Notes: generated by a model from the letters alone, not told the origin. A DNA stretch of 30,651 nucleotides from Thermoplasmata archaeon (GCA_019594195.1 JAFDTP010000010.1:1-30651); one strand, 5' to 3'. Numbered from the stretch's first letter, positions 16,394 through 25,148 are shown. Numbers and translations are program-made.

Positions 16394-18029
16394 AAGATGG
16401 AAAAAACCGGTAGATAGAAGAGAAAAAGTGGATATCCTAGTTTTAGACGGTTATGTAGACGAGCCAGGACTGTTGGGTGTTCCTCCTTATCTTTCCCCTG
16501 AACCTAGGATGTTAGTCGGTGTTGCAAGGGAATTAGACCTGACCTGGGAATACATAACAGCAGATGAGTACAGGGAATATGGAATACCCTTAGGAGATAT
16601 CATCCTGGTACATGGTGGTGTTACAGTCCCGGGTAAATATCTTGGCGGGACCCCTCTGACAGTGGAAGAGGCGGAGGATATAACTGATGAACCTGGAGAG
16701 ACCTTTTTAGGAGGGCCATTAGCTAGATATGAGGATGTAGAGGGATATGACCATTATGCTACCAAGGACCTTGCAGCCTATTTCTATGACTCTCTTTTCG
16801 GCGAAGGCGAGGACAGATGGGCCCAGCCCGAAGAGATCGAGGACTGGCTCAAATATGGTCATAAAGTGGTCGAAAGACATCCGCTTTATCCTGACCCCCT
16901 TTTATTAGAGATGACCGCTTACAGAGGATGTCCACGATATTTTACAGGAGGATGTTCTTTTTGTTCAGAACCCGCTTACGGTGAACCAGAATTTCGAGAT
17001 CAACATGATATAATAGAGGAATTTGAACTTCTTCATGAGAAAGGAATAAAGTACTTTCGTCTAGGCGGACAATCCTGCACTGTCAGTTACAAGGCAGAAG
17101 GGATAGGTGAAAAAGAAGTTCCGATGCCCCGGCCGAAAGAAGTCGAGAGGCTGTTCAGAGGTATAAATGAGGCGTGCCCAGGGATCGAAGTTCTCCATAT
17201 TGATAATGCTAATCCTGCCGTTATTGCTGAACACCCTGAAAGGAGCAGAGAGATCTTAAAGAGCCTAGTGGAGTATACCACTTCAGGAAACGTTCTAGCC
17301 CTGGGTATGGAATCGGCAGACGAAGAAGTGATAGAAAAAAACAATCTGAATTCAAATCCTCTGCTAGTGAGGAAAGCCGTGCGGATGATCAATGAAGTCG
17401 GAAGCGAAAGAGGTTCGAACGGTATGCCCGAACTTCTCCCCGGGCTCAATTTTTTGGGCGGTTTGAAAGGGGAGACAAGAGAAACATACGATAAAAACTA
17501 TAGCTTTTTAGAGGAACTGCTGGATGAAGGTCTTCTTTTGAGGAGGATAAACATACGTCAAGTACTTTCTCATGATGATAGCGATTTTGAATTGAGGTAT
17601 AAAAATGATTTCAAGCGGTTCAAGAAGAAAGTGAGAGAGAAAATCGACAACCCGATGTTGGAAAGACTACTTCCTCCTGGTACCGTTCTAAAAGACGTCT
17701 TTATGGAGAAGATCGATAGCAACGTTACTTTTGGTCGTCAGATAGGGACCTATCCTTTGTTGGTCGGTGTTGAATATGAACTGGATCTGCATGAGTACTA
17801 CGACGTGTTGATCACTGATCACGGACATAGGAGCGTTACTGGAGTCCACTGTCCTTTCTACGTTTCCGATGCTTCCTTTTCACAGCTTCAAAAGATCCCC
17901 GGGATCGGTAAAAAAAGAGCGGCTACGATATTCAGGAAAGCTCCTAAGAATGAAAAAGAGCTAAAAAAACTGATCGAAAACGATGAAAGTTTAAAAGAGA
18001 TATTGAGATTTGTAGATTTCAAGGAGTGA
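16383..18029 (+). CDS. Radical SAM protein with C-terminal HhH (COG1031-type)
   Basis: This 548-residue protein has an N-terminal domain of ~180 residues resembling a B12-binding-like fold. A radical SAM core follows with unusual cluster spacing, C183-x7-C191-x2-C194 in RGCPRYFTGGCSFC, then the FRLGGQSC and LALGME strands. A helix-hairpin-helix lies near 502-517 (LQKIPGIGKKRAATIF), suggesting nucleic acid binding. The architecture matches COG1031, a conserved archaeal family with no role known to me. Coupling to RNase P Pop5 (11-base overlap) and to a UPF0282 hydrolase four bases downstream suggests RNA-linked chemistry, such as tRNA modification. That is inference. Confidence 0.85.
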   Translation: MIDERWKKPVDRREKVDILVLDGYVDEPGLLGVPPYLSPEPRMLVGVARELDLTWEYITADEYREYGIPLGDIILVHGGVTVPGKYLGGTPLTVEEAEDITDEPGETFLGGPLARYEDVEGYDHYATKDLAAYFYDSLFGEGEDRWAQPEEIEDWLKYGHKVVERHPLYPDPLLLEMTAYRGCPRYFTGGCSFCSEPAYGEPEFRDQHDIIEEFELLHEKGIKYFRLGGQSCTVSYKAEGIGEKEVPMPRPKEVERLFRGINEACPGIEVLHIDNANPAVIAEHPERSREILKSLVEYTTSGNVLALGMESADEEVIEKNNLNSNPLLVRKAVRMINEVGSERGSNGMPELLPGLNFLGGLKGETRETYDKNYSFLEELLDEGLLLRRINIRQVLSHDDSDFELRYKNDFKRFKKKVREKIDNPMLERLLPPGTVLKDVFMEKIDSNVTFGRQIGTYPLLVGVEYELDLHEYYDVLITDHGHRSVTGVHCPFYVSDASFSQLQKIPGIGKKRAATIFRKAPKNEKELKKLIENDESLKEILRFVDFKE

Positions 18030-18033
18030 TCGC

Positions 18034-19104
18034 ATGGATAAGATCGAGGTCGAACCCGTATGGGCCGACAGTATGGGTGCGAAGAGTACGTGTGTAAAGG
18101 TTAAAACTTCTGACACTTCTATCATCATCGATCCCGCCGCAGCCGTAATGCAGAAGAGTTTTCCGTTAGAAACGGAGCGAAAATATGCTCTATTGGACAA
18201 GGCGAGGAGAAAGATAGAGTTATCCTCAAAAGATGCTGAACATGTCTTCATTTCACATTATCATTATGACCATCATTTCCTACCGGATGCTAGCGGTATC
18301 GATTTCAAAGATGTGTTTTCTGAAAAGGAGATATGGATAAAAGATCCGAACAGATGGATAAACCCTTCCCAGTGGAAACGGAGTAGAAAATTTTTACAGG
18401 CCATCTTAGACGCTGAGGAAGACGGAGAAGACCTAGATGATTTTAAAATCATACCTGATGAGGTAGAATATAAAGATCCTTTAAACGAACTACCTTTACT
18501 TCAAGAGATAGACGAGGGCGATTATAAGGACAGAAGAGAAGAACTTCACAAGAAGTGGAGGAGAAAATTCTTCGATAGAACTGATATGTGGAATGAGAAG
18601 AATCAAGTCGAAGAGCCTCTATCGAATATTCACTACGCTGACGGCAAAACCGTCAGAATAGGAGAAACCACTATCAGGTTCACTAAGCCTCTTTTTCACG
18701 GTATAGAGTACTCGAAAACCGGCTGGGTGATCGCTTTAGTCGTTGAAAAGGGGATGGATAAGTTCATATATACATCGGATATCCAGGGTCCTACGATAGA
18801 GGACTACGCAGAATGGATAATACATGAAGCTCCGGACTATCTGATAATGGACGGACCCGCAACATATCTTTTGGGTTACATGCTGAACAATTTCAATCTG
18901 AATCGATCTATCAAAAACGCATCACGGATCATCAGAGAGTGCGACTTCGAGACCGTTCTATACGATCATCATCTCACCAGAGAGGCCGATTTTCGGGATA
19001 AAACTGAAGATGTTTGGTGTGTGGCCGAGCAAGCTGAAGGCGACGTACTTACTTTTAGAGAAGCTCTGGAAGAAAAAAACCCTCTAGTAGAAGAGATCGG
19101 TTAA
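18034..19104 (+). CDS. Metallo-beta-lactamase-fold protein, UPF0282 family
   Basis: This 356-residue protein carries the HxHxDH metal motif at H75-H77-D79-H80 (SHYHYDHH), after an N-terminal WADSMGAKSTCVKV and a DP-containing strand typical of UPF0282. Later metal-ligand candidates are LFHGIEYSKTG, YTSDIQGP and YDHHLTR. UPF0282 members are archaeal putative hydrolases; the RNA-processing branch of the fold includes nucleases, but the substrate here is unknown. The AAGGAG site at 18021-18026 overlaps the end of the upstream gene and fits the ATG at 18034. It is the last gene of the rnp2 operon, and its stop region overlaps that of the opposing gene by four bases. Confidence 0.85.
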   Translation: MDKIEVEPVWADSMGAKSTCVKVKTSDTSIIIDPAAAVMQKSFPLETERKYALLDKARRKIELSSKDAEHVFISHYHYDHHFLPDASGIDFKDVFSEKEIWIKDPNRWINPSQWKRSRKFLQAILDAEEDGEDLDDFKIIPDEVEYKDPLNELPLLQEIDEGDYKDRREELHKKWRRKFFDRTDMWNEKNQVEEPLSNIHYADGKTVRIGETTIRFTKPLFHGIEYSKTGWVIALVVEKGMDKFIYTSDIQGPTIEDYAEWIIHEAPDYLIMDGPATYLLGYMLNNFNLNRSIKNASRIIRECDFETVLYDHHLTREADFRDKTEDVWCVAEQAEGDVLTFREALEEKNPLVEEIG

Positions 19105-19625
19105 TCTATTCTTTTCAGATCTTCTTTGTATCTTTTAGAGAAAGAGACGTATTCTTTTTTGATCTCTATCCATTCTTTTTTGTATCCCTCTGATATCTTT
19201 TTGATGACCTTTGAGGGTATACCGACTGCAACTTCTTCATCTTTTATCTCCTGACCGCTTTTTACTACTGCACCTTCTCCTACGACGCTCCATCTTCCTA
19301 TTTTTGCCTCATCGCTCACGATCGCTCCCATACCGATAACAGCGTATTCATCGACCTTTCCACCATGGATTATCGCCCCGTGTCCTACAGTGACCCAATC
19401 TCCAATTCTCGTTATTTTTCCCGGTCTCGCATGAATCACACAGTTCTCTTGAACATTAGTGTATTCTCCTATCCTGATCTTACCATAGTCGCCTTTTATC
19501 CTTGCACCAGGAGCGATATAGCAATCCTCCCCTATAGTTACGTCTCCTATCACAGTGGCGGTCTTAGCTATGTAACTACTATCTGAAATATCAGGTTTTT
19601 TACCCTCGAACTCATATATTGCCAT
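19101..19625 (-). CDS. Gamma-carbonic anhydrase-like hexapeptide-repeat protein
   Basis: This 174-residue left-handed beta-helix protein shows hexapeptide repeats from ~20 to ~140 (IGDVTIGEDCYIAPGARI and similar). The three zinc/iron-binding histidines of the gamma-class carbonic anhydrase family are at H65 (CVIHARP), H82 (TVGHGA) and H87 (IIHGG). A C-terminal helix (~148-172) closes the trimer. It may hydrate CO2, but PaaY/CaiE relatives with the same histidines have other roles, so the reaction is not certain. The start ATG is followed by the usual short MxIYxFEG-like opening. It is divergent from nob1. Confidence 0.85.
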   Translation of the reverse strand: MAIYEFEGKKPDISDSSYIAKTATVIGDVTIGEDCYIAPGARIKGDYGKIRIGEYTNVQENCVIHARPGKITRIGDWVTVGHGAIIHGGKVDEYAVIGMGAIVSDEAKIGRWSVVGEGAVVKSGQEIKDEEVAVGIPSKVIKKISEGYKKEWIEIKKEYVSFSKRYKEDLKRID

Positions 19626-19647
19626 GTGTTTTAAGTAGATAGAACAG

Positions 19648-19656
19648 TTAAAAATT
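19648..19656 (-). promoter_or_regulatory. Probable TATA box of the gamma-carbonic anhydrase gene
   Basis: Minus-strand AATTTTTAA is about 26 bases before the ATG at 19625. Confidence 0.35.
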
Positions 19657-19701
19657 TTCTCTCGATGGAAAAGGATATTATCAACTTATGATCATTGCTT
19701 G

Positions 19702-20181
19702 ATGATGAAGTACGTCCTCGATACTTCCGCTATACTATCGGGAAAAGACATCCCGATGGACGACGATATGTATGTCCCTCCGGGTGTATTATCAGAGATA
19801 AGTGAAGGTGGTCGGTGGCATAGAAAGCTAGAGATGATGAGATCAGCCGGTCTGACAGAGATGAGTCCTCCGGGAAATCTTATGAATAGGGTCAAAGAGC
19901 AGGCAAGCAGGACTGGGGACGATATAAGAATGTCAGAAACAGATATGGAAGTAGTAGCTCTGGCGATCTACGTGGAAGGGACTATATTAACCGACGATTA
20001 TTCTATTCAAAATTTAGCTAAATCCATGGAAGTTGAGTACAAAGGAGTCGCCCAAGAAGAGATCGACGAGGAGCGGGAATGGACATACAGATGCGAGAAG
20101 TGTCGTCGGTGGCTTAAAGAACCTAAAGAAGAATGTCCCAGATGTGGAGGGGACGTGGTGAGTGCGAAAATGGTCAGATAG
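19702..20181 (+). CDS. nob1: Endoribonuclease Nob1 (PIN domain plus zinc ribbon)
   Basis: Nob1 cleaves the 3' end of precursor 16S rRNA during small-subunit maturation. The PIN domain is seen as YVLDTSAILSGK at the start (first acidic residue), an SEIS glutamate, a central SETDMEVVALA segment and TDDYSIQNLA. A zinc ribbon follows at ~129-152 with CEKC and CPRC. Length (159 residues) and order fit archaeal Nob1. Two ATGs (19702, 19705) and an upstream TTG (19699) are in frame; only one or two residues differ. The stop is three bases from that of the convergent gene. Confidence 0.9.
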   Translation: MMKYVLDTSAILSGKDIPMDDDMYVPPGVLSEISEGGRWHRKLEMMRSAGLTEMSPPGNLMNRVKEQASRTGDDIRMSETDMEVVALAIYVEGTILTDDYSIQNLAKSMEVEYKGVAQEEIDEEREWTYRCEKCRRWLKEPKEECPRCGGDVVSAKMVR

Positions 20182-20184
20182 TGT

Positions 20185-20814
20185 CTAATTTTTTATTTCT
20201 TCTAAAATTTTTTGTGCTCTTTTCAACGTCTTTTCATTTTGGCTCTCTTCCCCTTCTAAGAACTCCTCTACCTGATTTTTGATCTGGTCTAGATGCTTCT
20301 TTTTGTGTTCATCATCGATAGGTTTTTCTCCTTGGATCTTTTGGTTTCCCTCATGAAAGCCTTCGGAAAAATACCAATCTTTGAACCAGGTGAAACCTCT
20401 TTTAAAGAGTTCATATCCCAAACGGGAACATGGCTCTGGTACTCCTGAAGACAGTTCTCTCATACTTATTTTGTCATTCTGATACTCTACAAAGATCCTC
20501 CCTCCTTCATCCATATGAGAGGCGAAAATATCTAGTAGTTCTTTTTCAACTTTTGAATCGAAATAACTGAATCTTTCTTCGCCGAAATTCAGGGAATTTC
20601 TTATGGAGAACATCTCTATCCAAGGCTTATAGTAGGGTTCTTTTCCTTTGTATATGCTTATTCTCATCAGTCTTTTTTCTTCACCATCCATCTCCAGTTG
20701 AAGGTCAAAATATTTTTGTTCTCTTATCCTACCTTCTTCGAAATTCCTCCCGAAAAGGGAGAATTCAGTTTTTTTAATCTTCTTTTTGAATTTTCCGATC
20801 AGTTTTTCATACAT
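20185..20814 (-). CDS. Uncharacterised protein, DUF1122-like
   Basis: This 209-residue soluble protein has a core GGRIFVEY...GVPEPCSRLGYELFKRGF followed by TWFKDWYFSEGFHEGNQK and a charged, helical C-terminus (~165-209). The SRLG...GFTWFKDWY...EG block resembles DUF1122, an archaeal family with no known activity. Its shape (acidic strand, R-x-G, then aromatic block) recalls a GNAT-like fold, but that is only an impression. AGGT at 20823-20826 precedes the ATG. It converges on nob1 with three bases between stops; such closeness does not imply a shared role. Confidence 0.6.
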   Translation of the reverse strand: MYEKLIGKFKKKIKKTEFSLFGRNFEEGRIREQKYFDLQLEMDGEEKRLMRISIYKGKEPYYKPWIEMFSIRNSLNFGEERFSYFDSKVEKELLDIFASHMDEGGRIFVEYQNDKISMRELSSGVPEPCSRLGYELFKRGFTWFKDWYFSEGFHEGNQKIQGEKPIDDEHKKKHLDQIKNQVEEFLEGEESQNEKTLKRAQKILEEIKN

Positions 20815-20915
20815 TTGGTGACCTCTATGATTCTAAGTTATGTTTAATTACGTTTGTTTGCAGGTATAATTAATTTTGCCCTAACATCTTAATTCAGAGA
20901 CTCGGTTTACTCTAG

Positions 20916-21668
20916 CTAAATGTTTTTACAAACTACTATCTGCTGCCCCGAATTGTTGGTGAAAGGCGATCTATCAAAATCACCGTACTTGTGCTCTATC
21001 TCGAATCCATTGTATTTGAAGACAGCATCAACTTCTTTAGGAAACCATACCCTGCTGGTCCATTCTCTGCTCATTTTACTATCTTCGAAATCGTAGAACC
21101 ATGTCAAATGTAGGATCTGCTCAGCCTTCTCGTAAGAGGTCTTCTCTGTGATCTCCACTTTCCCTTCTGAATCTGGATCTTCATATTCTATGACCTCGTG
21201 TTCCTTTTGAGGGTCCCTATTCAAGATATCAAGATCTGGATTGAAGAATTCGGTTATGAATCTCCCTTCTGGATTCAAATGACGTTTTACATTTTGAAAA
21301 ACTCTTTCTAAATCTTCTAGAGATAAGATATGCTGTATAGAGTTGAACGGGATGAAGATCAAATTGAAACTTTTGTCTAAAGAAAAGTTCCTCATGTCAC
21401 CTTCGATCCAACTGACATCCGATCCTTCCTTTTTTGCCTTCTCCTTACCCCTCTTCAAAAATTTCTTTGAAATGTCTAATCCGATTATGTCATAACCATC
21501 TTCAGCTATCGGGATCGTGATCCTCCCGGTGCCGCATCCCAATTCCAAGACTGGATCACCGTATTTTTTTACCTGATCTTTGTAGAAAGGTATATCCACG
21601 GTTCTTTCAGTCCAAGCATCGTAATGTTTTCCGTCGAAATATATCGGCAGGTCTTGGTTCGACTTCAT
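20916..21668 (-). CDS. Class I SAM-dependent methyltransferase
   Basis: From the ATG at 21668 the product has about 250 residues. The SAM-binding motif I is VLELGCGTGRITIPIA (~40-55). The motif II acidic residue is in IIGLDIS, and an IEGDMRNF segment and LIFIPFNSIQHI follow. The C-terminal half (~150-245) is beta-rich (HLTWFYDF, REWTSRVWF). Substrate unknown; the C-terminal half resembles small-molecule/sugar methyltransferases with an added cap. An in-frame TTG at 21680 would add four residues. It is 22 bases after another methyltransferase gene on the same strand and is probably its operon partner. Confidence 0.85.
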   Translation of the reverse strand: MKSNQDLPIYFDGKHYDAWTERTVDIPFYKDQVKKYGDPVLELGCGTGRITIPIAEDGYDIIGLDISKKFLKRGKEKAKKEGSDVSWIEGDMRNFSLDKSFNLIFIPFNSIQHILSLEDLERVFQNVKRHLNPEGRFITEFFNPDLDILNRDPQKEHEVIEYEDPDSEGKVEITEKTSYEKAEQILHLTWFYDFEDSKMSREWTSRVWFPKEVDAVFKYNGFEIEHKYGDFDRSPFTNNSGQQIVVCKNI

Positions 21669-21690
21669 ATTCTCACTCAAACATCTGTCC

Positions 21691-22362
21691 TCATAGATTT
21701 CTTAAATAATAAAGCCTGTTGGTCTGTCCTTCTAATTCTACGTCGACTCTTTTTTCTATCTTGAAGTGTTCGTTCAAGATATTCTTTACCTCTTCATCTG
21801 TCAGATTCCACAGGTAGAGTCCGCCTTCCTCCTTATACAGACTACCGTTGATATTTTTAGCGTTCCACTCATCCATCTGATCCGGATCTATATGATCGTT
21901 CAATTTTAGAAATATTTTGCCATCTGGTTCGATGATCCTGTTTAATTCTTTTAGAACTTCTTTTGAATCTTCTGGTAAAAGATTGTCGATGATGTTTGAT
22001 AGAATACCTCCATCGAATTCGTTCTCCTGAAGGTCTTGAAGGATTTCCTTTCCACCTACGACAAAATCCATCCTACCGTTTGAACCGGTCTTCTCTGCTA
22101 TCTTTTCGGCCTTATCGATGCCTTCCGAACTGATATCTATACCGGTCCCTTTTTCGGCTCCTTTGGCTGAACATCTAATAAGTAACTTTCCGTTTCCACA
22201 GCCGAAATCGATGATCGAAGATCCTTCATCGACCATCCAATCAAGACAATCCTCGATCTTATCTACCGATATCTTGCATTCTGGATCGAACTTCATTTCG
22301 ACGTCTTCAAATACCGCGTTCCAGTACTCTTCAGTTTCTTTGTATGTATTTTCGTTTCCCAT
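21691..22362 (-). CDS. Class I SAM-dependent methyltransferase, second of a pair
   Basis: This 223-residue protein has motif I IIDFGCGNGKLLIRC (~49-63), GTGIDIS as the ribose-binding acidic strand, and GGILSNIIDNLLP followed by IIEPDGKIFLK as motifs IV-VI. The N-terminal EEYWNAVFEDVE block is typical of small methyltransferases that begin with a Y/F-W helix. The ATG at 22362 follows GGGAGAAG, and a TATA-like element lies at 22394-22401. Substrate unknown. It shares only the fold with the next gene, so the pair is not a simple recent duplication. Confidence 0.83.
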   Translation of the reverse strand: MGNENTYKETEEYWNAVFEDVEMKFDPECKISVDKIEDCLDWMVDEGSSIIDFGCGNGKLLIRCSAKGAEKGTGIDISSEGIDKAEKIAEKTGSNGRMDFVVGGKEILQDLQENEFDGGILSNIIDNLLPEDSKEVLKELNRIIEPDGKIFLKLNDHIDPDQMDEWNAKNINGSLYKEEGGLYLWNLTDEEVKNILNEHFKIEKRVDVELEGQTNRLYYLRNL

Positions 22363-22393
22363 CTTCTCCCTGAACCTGAAAGAACTTCTTTCC

Positions 22394-22401
22394 TTATAAT
22401 C
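22394..22401 (-). promoter_or_regulatory. Probable TATA box of the methyltransferase pair
   Basis: Minus-strand GATTATAA places transcription start near 22372, ten bases before the ATG at 22362, leaving room for the GGGAGAAG site. Confidence 0.4.
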
Positions 22402-22423
22402 TATTAGGTTCTAAGACCCAAAG

Positions 22424-22434
22424 TTAAAAGTATA
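22424..22434 (+). promoter_or_regulatory. Probable TATA box of the SDR gene
   Basis: TTAAAAGTATA is about 27 bases before the ATG at 22456, implying a leaderless transcript. Confidence 0.35.
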
Positions 22435-22455
22435 CGTTTGAACTAATAATCTTCT

Positions 22456-23139
22456 ATGGATCTGAAAAACGCTGTAGTTCTCATCACTGGTTCCAGTTCC
22501 GGGATCGGAAAGGAGACCGCGATAAAGTTTTCAGAAGAGGGCTCTAAAGTAGCGGTGACTTACAAGGAAGGGAAAAGAAGAGGGGAAGAGGTTGTACAAA
22601 AGTGTAAAGAAAATTCTGAAGCGATGCTGGTCGAGTTAGATGTTACTGATAGAGATTCGATCAGGGAAGCTGTAGGGAAAGTAAAAGATGAATTCGGCCG
22701 GATCGATCTGCTTATCAACAACGCGGGAATATCAATCAGCGGAACTTTGAGTGAGATGGATTTTGAGGAGATAGAAAAACAGCTTGAAGTGAATCTGAAA
22801 GGTCTCATACAGACGACAAAGATCACTTTGCCTCATCTGAAAGAAGGATATAGTGGTATGATAATTAATATCGGAAGCGGTCTAGGGAAAAGCGGTAGTT
22901 CAGAGGTATCTATCTATTGCGCTACCAAGTTCGGGGTGAGAGGCTTCACCCAGTCTATAGCTGAGGAATTCTCTTCAGAGGTACCGTCTTACGTGGTAAA
23001 TCCTGGACTTACAGCCACACCAATGACTGATCATGAAGGAGAAGATCCCAGGAATGTGGCAAAAGTGATAGTCAGAACTGCAAGGGAAGAATTGGGTAAA
23101 AGACCGGGTGAAGACATAGACGTCTACAAGCAGATATGA
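22456..23139 (+). CDS. Short-chain dehydrogenase/reductase
   Basis: This 227-residue SDR has the TGSSSGIG cofactor loop at 11-18, a LDVTD adenine-side motif, NNAG at 88-91, catalytic Ser141 in INIGSG, and Tyr154-x3-Lys158 in YCATK. A PGLTATPM-like loop follows. The lack of an acidic residue right after beta-2 (VTYKEGKR instead) suggests NADP preference. It resembles FabG-type 3-oxoacyl reductases, but archaea do not usually make fatty acids this way, so the substrate is open. It is slightly shorter than the typical 245-250 residues because its C-terminus is reduced. Confidence 0.88.
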   Translation: MDLKNAVVLITGSSSGIGKETAIKFSEEGSKVAVTYKEGKRRGEEVVQKCKENSEAMLVELDVTDRDSIREAVGKVKDEFGRIDLLINNAGISISGTLSEMDFEEIEKQLEVNLKGLIQTTKITLPHLKEGYSGMIINIGSGLGKSGSSEVSIYCATKFGVRGFTQSIAEEFSSEVPSYVVNPGLTATPMTDHEGEDPRNVAKVIVRTAREELGKRPGEDIDVYKQI

Positions 23140-23157
23140 GAAAAGGAAAAAGAGGTT

Positions 23158-23661
23158 TTAGAGCAGTTTGAGTGTTTCTTCCATGAACGCGGGTAGATCA
23201 CCGGGATGTCTAGAAGTGACCAGATTGCCATCTACTACCACTTCCTGATCCAAAAACTCCGCTCCGGCGTTCTCCAGATCAGTTCTTACCGAATAATAGC
23301 ATGTCGCCTTCTTTCCTTCCAACAGATCCGTTTCTATCAGTAGTTGAGCGCCGTGACATATGGAGGAGATGACAAGGTCGTTATCCACTGCATCTTTAGT
23401 GAGCTTCACTATATCTTCCTTTATCCTCATCCTATCAGGACCTCTACCTCCGGGTATCACTAAAACGTCATAATCCGAAGCTTTAACGTCTTTCGCGGCT
23501 TTATGTGATCTTATATTTTGGCCATTTTTACTCTCGTATACCTCATCGGCTTCTTCCGCAACAAGATCGACTTCGAAACCGGCCTCCTGTAACCTGTAAT
23601 ATGGGTATGTCAACTCCGTATCTTCGAATCCATTCTCCAACAAAACGATAGCTTTAGTCAT
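23158..23661 (-). CDS. PfpI/DJ-1 family protein
   Basis: This 167-residue protein of the DJ-1/PfpI superfamily has an N-terminal Glu in NGFEDTE (~10-16), YDVLVIPGGRGPDRMR (~64-79) and the nucleophile elbow SSICHGAQ with Cys102-His103. A HPGDLPAFM segment near the C-terminus matches PfpI. Members are reported as intracellular proteases and/or glyoxal deglycases; which applies cannot be told here. AGGTGA lies six bases before the ATG at 23661, so I prefer it over the GTG at 23670. It converges on the SDR gene. Confidence 0.88.
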   Translation of the reverse strand: MTKAIVLLENGFEDTELTYPYYRLQEAGFEVDLVAEEADEVYESKNGQNIRSHKAAKDVKASDYDVLVIPGGRGPDRMRIKEDIVKLTKDAVDNDLVISSICHGAQLLIETDLLEGKKATCYYSVRTDLENAGAEFLDQEVVVDGNLVTSRHPGDLPAFMEETLKLL

Positions 23662-23775
23662 GTTATTCACCTGTTATCATTACCTTCTGCGTCGTATTAA
23701 TGTTTTGTCGAATCGAAAGGGAAAATTAAATTACACTCGGAACAGATAATAGATGTGATAGTGGAGGAAAAGGAG

Positions 23776-25134
23776 ATGTTGTTTAAACAGATAAAATCTG
23801 AAGGTTTAGCGCATTACTCCTACATGATAGGAGATAAGAACGAAGCTGCGGTTATAGATCCGAAACGAGATGTACAAGAATATATCGATCTTGCTTCTAA
23901 GCACGGCATGAACATCAAAACGGTACTAGAAACTCATAGGAACGAAGATTATGTGATCGGTTCTTACGAGTTAAAGAAGAGAACTGGGGCGGAAATTTAC
24001 CATGCTGACAAAGATCTAGACTACACTTACGGTGAACCGGCTGAGGAAAACGATACCTGGGACGTCGGTCGTTTGAAGATAGAGGCGATCCACACGCCTG
24101 GCCACACTTTAGGCAGCATGAGCTACATCCTATACGATCCCGACGGAGAACCTTGGAAGGTATTCACTGGAGACGCACTCTTTGCAGGTGACGTTGGAAG
24201 GATAGACTTCTACGGCGAAGAGAATCTCGAGAAGATGGCCCATACACTTTATGATTCCATCTTCAACAAGATATTATCTCTCGGGGACGGTGTGATCGTC
24301 TGCCCCGCTCATGGTTCCGGATCGGTCTGTGCAGGCGCTATAGCAGAACGTGAAACCACTACAGTAGGTATAGAAAAAGAAAGGAATCCCAAACTCCAGG
24401 TAGAAGATAAAGACGAGTTCGCCGAAAAGATATCTGAGATGTTAGAATATCCGCCCTATTTCGAGAAGATGGAAGAGATGAACCTCGATCTTCCTGAGTA
24501 TCCGATGTCAGAGGAGATGATGGATTATCTTTCTCCGAAGGAATTCAAAAAGAAAGCTGAAGACGCGGTGGTTCTAGACACCAGGAAGGAACTCGCTTTT
24601 GGAGCATCACACATCCCCGGAGCTATATCGATATGGGAGGACGGTATACCGAGCTTTGCAGGTTGGTTTTTGCCTTACGATAAACCTATCTTGTTGGTTG
24701 ATGAAGCAGGTAATCCAGCACAAGCGTACACTTATCTGAAAAGGATAGGATATGATAATGTGGAGGGATGTCTTGCCGGCGGTATGCTGTCCTGGAATAT
24801 GAACGGTCACGAGAGCGAATCTATAGATACGGTGAATGTCAATGATGCCTGCGATATACTAGACAGCGAAGAATCTACTTTCCTGTTAGATGTCAGACCT
24901 CAAGAAGAGATAGAACTTGAGGGGGAAATTGAAGGAGCCAAAGAGATACACCTGACTCAATTACCTGAGAGAAAAGAAGAAGTGCCGAAAGACAAACCGG
25001 TTTACGTGTTCTGCGGTAGTGGTCTGAGATCTATGACCGCAGCTAGCCTACTGAAAAAACATGGATGGGATGATCTTCATGTCATCCTAGGAGGCCTTTC
25101 AGGCTGGAGCTCAGTGACCTGTCCGATCGACTGA
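23776..25134 (+). CDS. CstB-like MBL-fold persulfide dioxygenase with two rhodanese domains
   Basis: The 452-residue product joins a metallo-beta-lactamase domain (~1-240) to two rhodanese domains (~255-350 and ~355-450), the CstB architecture. CstB-type enzymes oxidise persulfides and thereby remove excess sulfide. In the first MBL motif, THRNEDYV replaces THxHxDH, so two ligands are lost (N56, Y59) while H54 and D58 remain. Later ligands are present: TPGHTLG, FTGDALF and CPAHGSGS. The first rhodanese domain lacks a cysteine (LLVDEAGNPAQA); the second has Cys413 in VFCGSGLRS. GGAGG at 23763-23767 supports the ATG at 23776 over the GTG at 23755. Confidence 0.83.
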   Translation: MLFKQIKSEGLAHYSYMIGDKNEAAVIDPKRDVQEYIDLASKHGMNIKTVLETHRNEDYVIGSYELKKRTGAEIYHADKDLDYTYGEPAEENDTWDVGRLKIEAIHTPGHTLGSMSYILYDPDGEPWKVFTGDALFAGDVGRIDFYGEENLEKMAHTLYDSIFNKILSLGDGVIVCPAHGSGSVCAGAIAERETTTVGIEKERNPKLQVEDKDEFAEKISEMLEYPPYFEKMEEMNLDLPEYPMSEEMMDYLSPKEFKKKAEDAVVLDTRKELAFGASHIPGAISIWEDGIPSFAGWFLPYDKPILLVDEAGNPAQAYTYLKRIGYDNVEGCLAGGMLSWNMNGHESESIDTVNVNDACDILDSEESTFLLDVRPQEEIELEGEIEGAKEIHLTQLPERKEEVPKDKPVYVFCGSGLRSMTAASLLKKHGWDDLHVILGGLSGWSSVTCPID

Positions 25135-25148
25135 AAACCCTCAATCAC

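Noticed and set aside
20916..22362. Methyltransferase pair as a recent tandem duplication
   Set aside because: Only the SAM-binding motifs are shared; the rest differs in length and composition.
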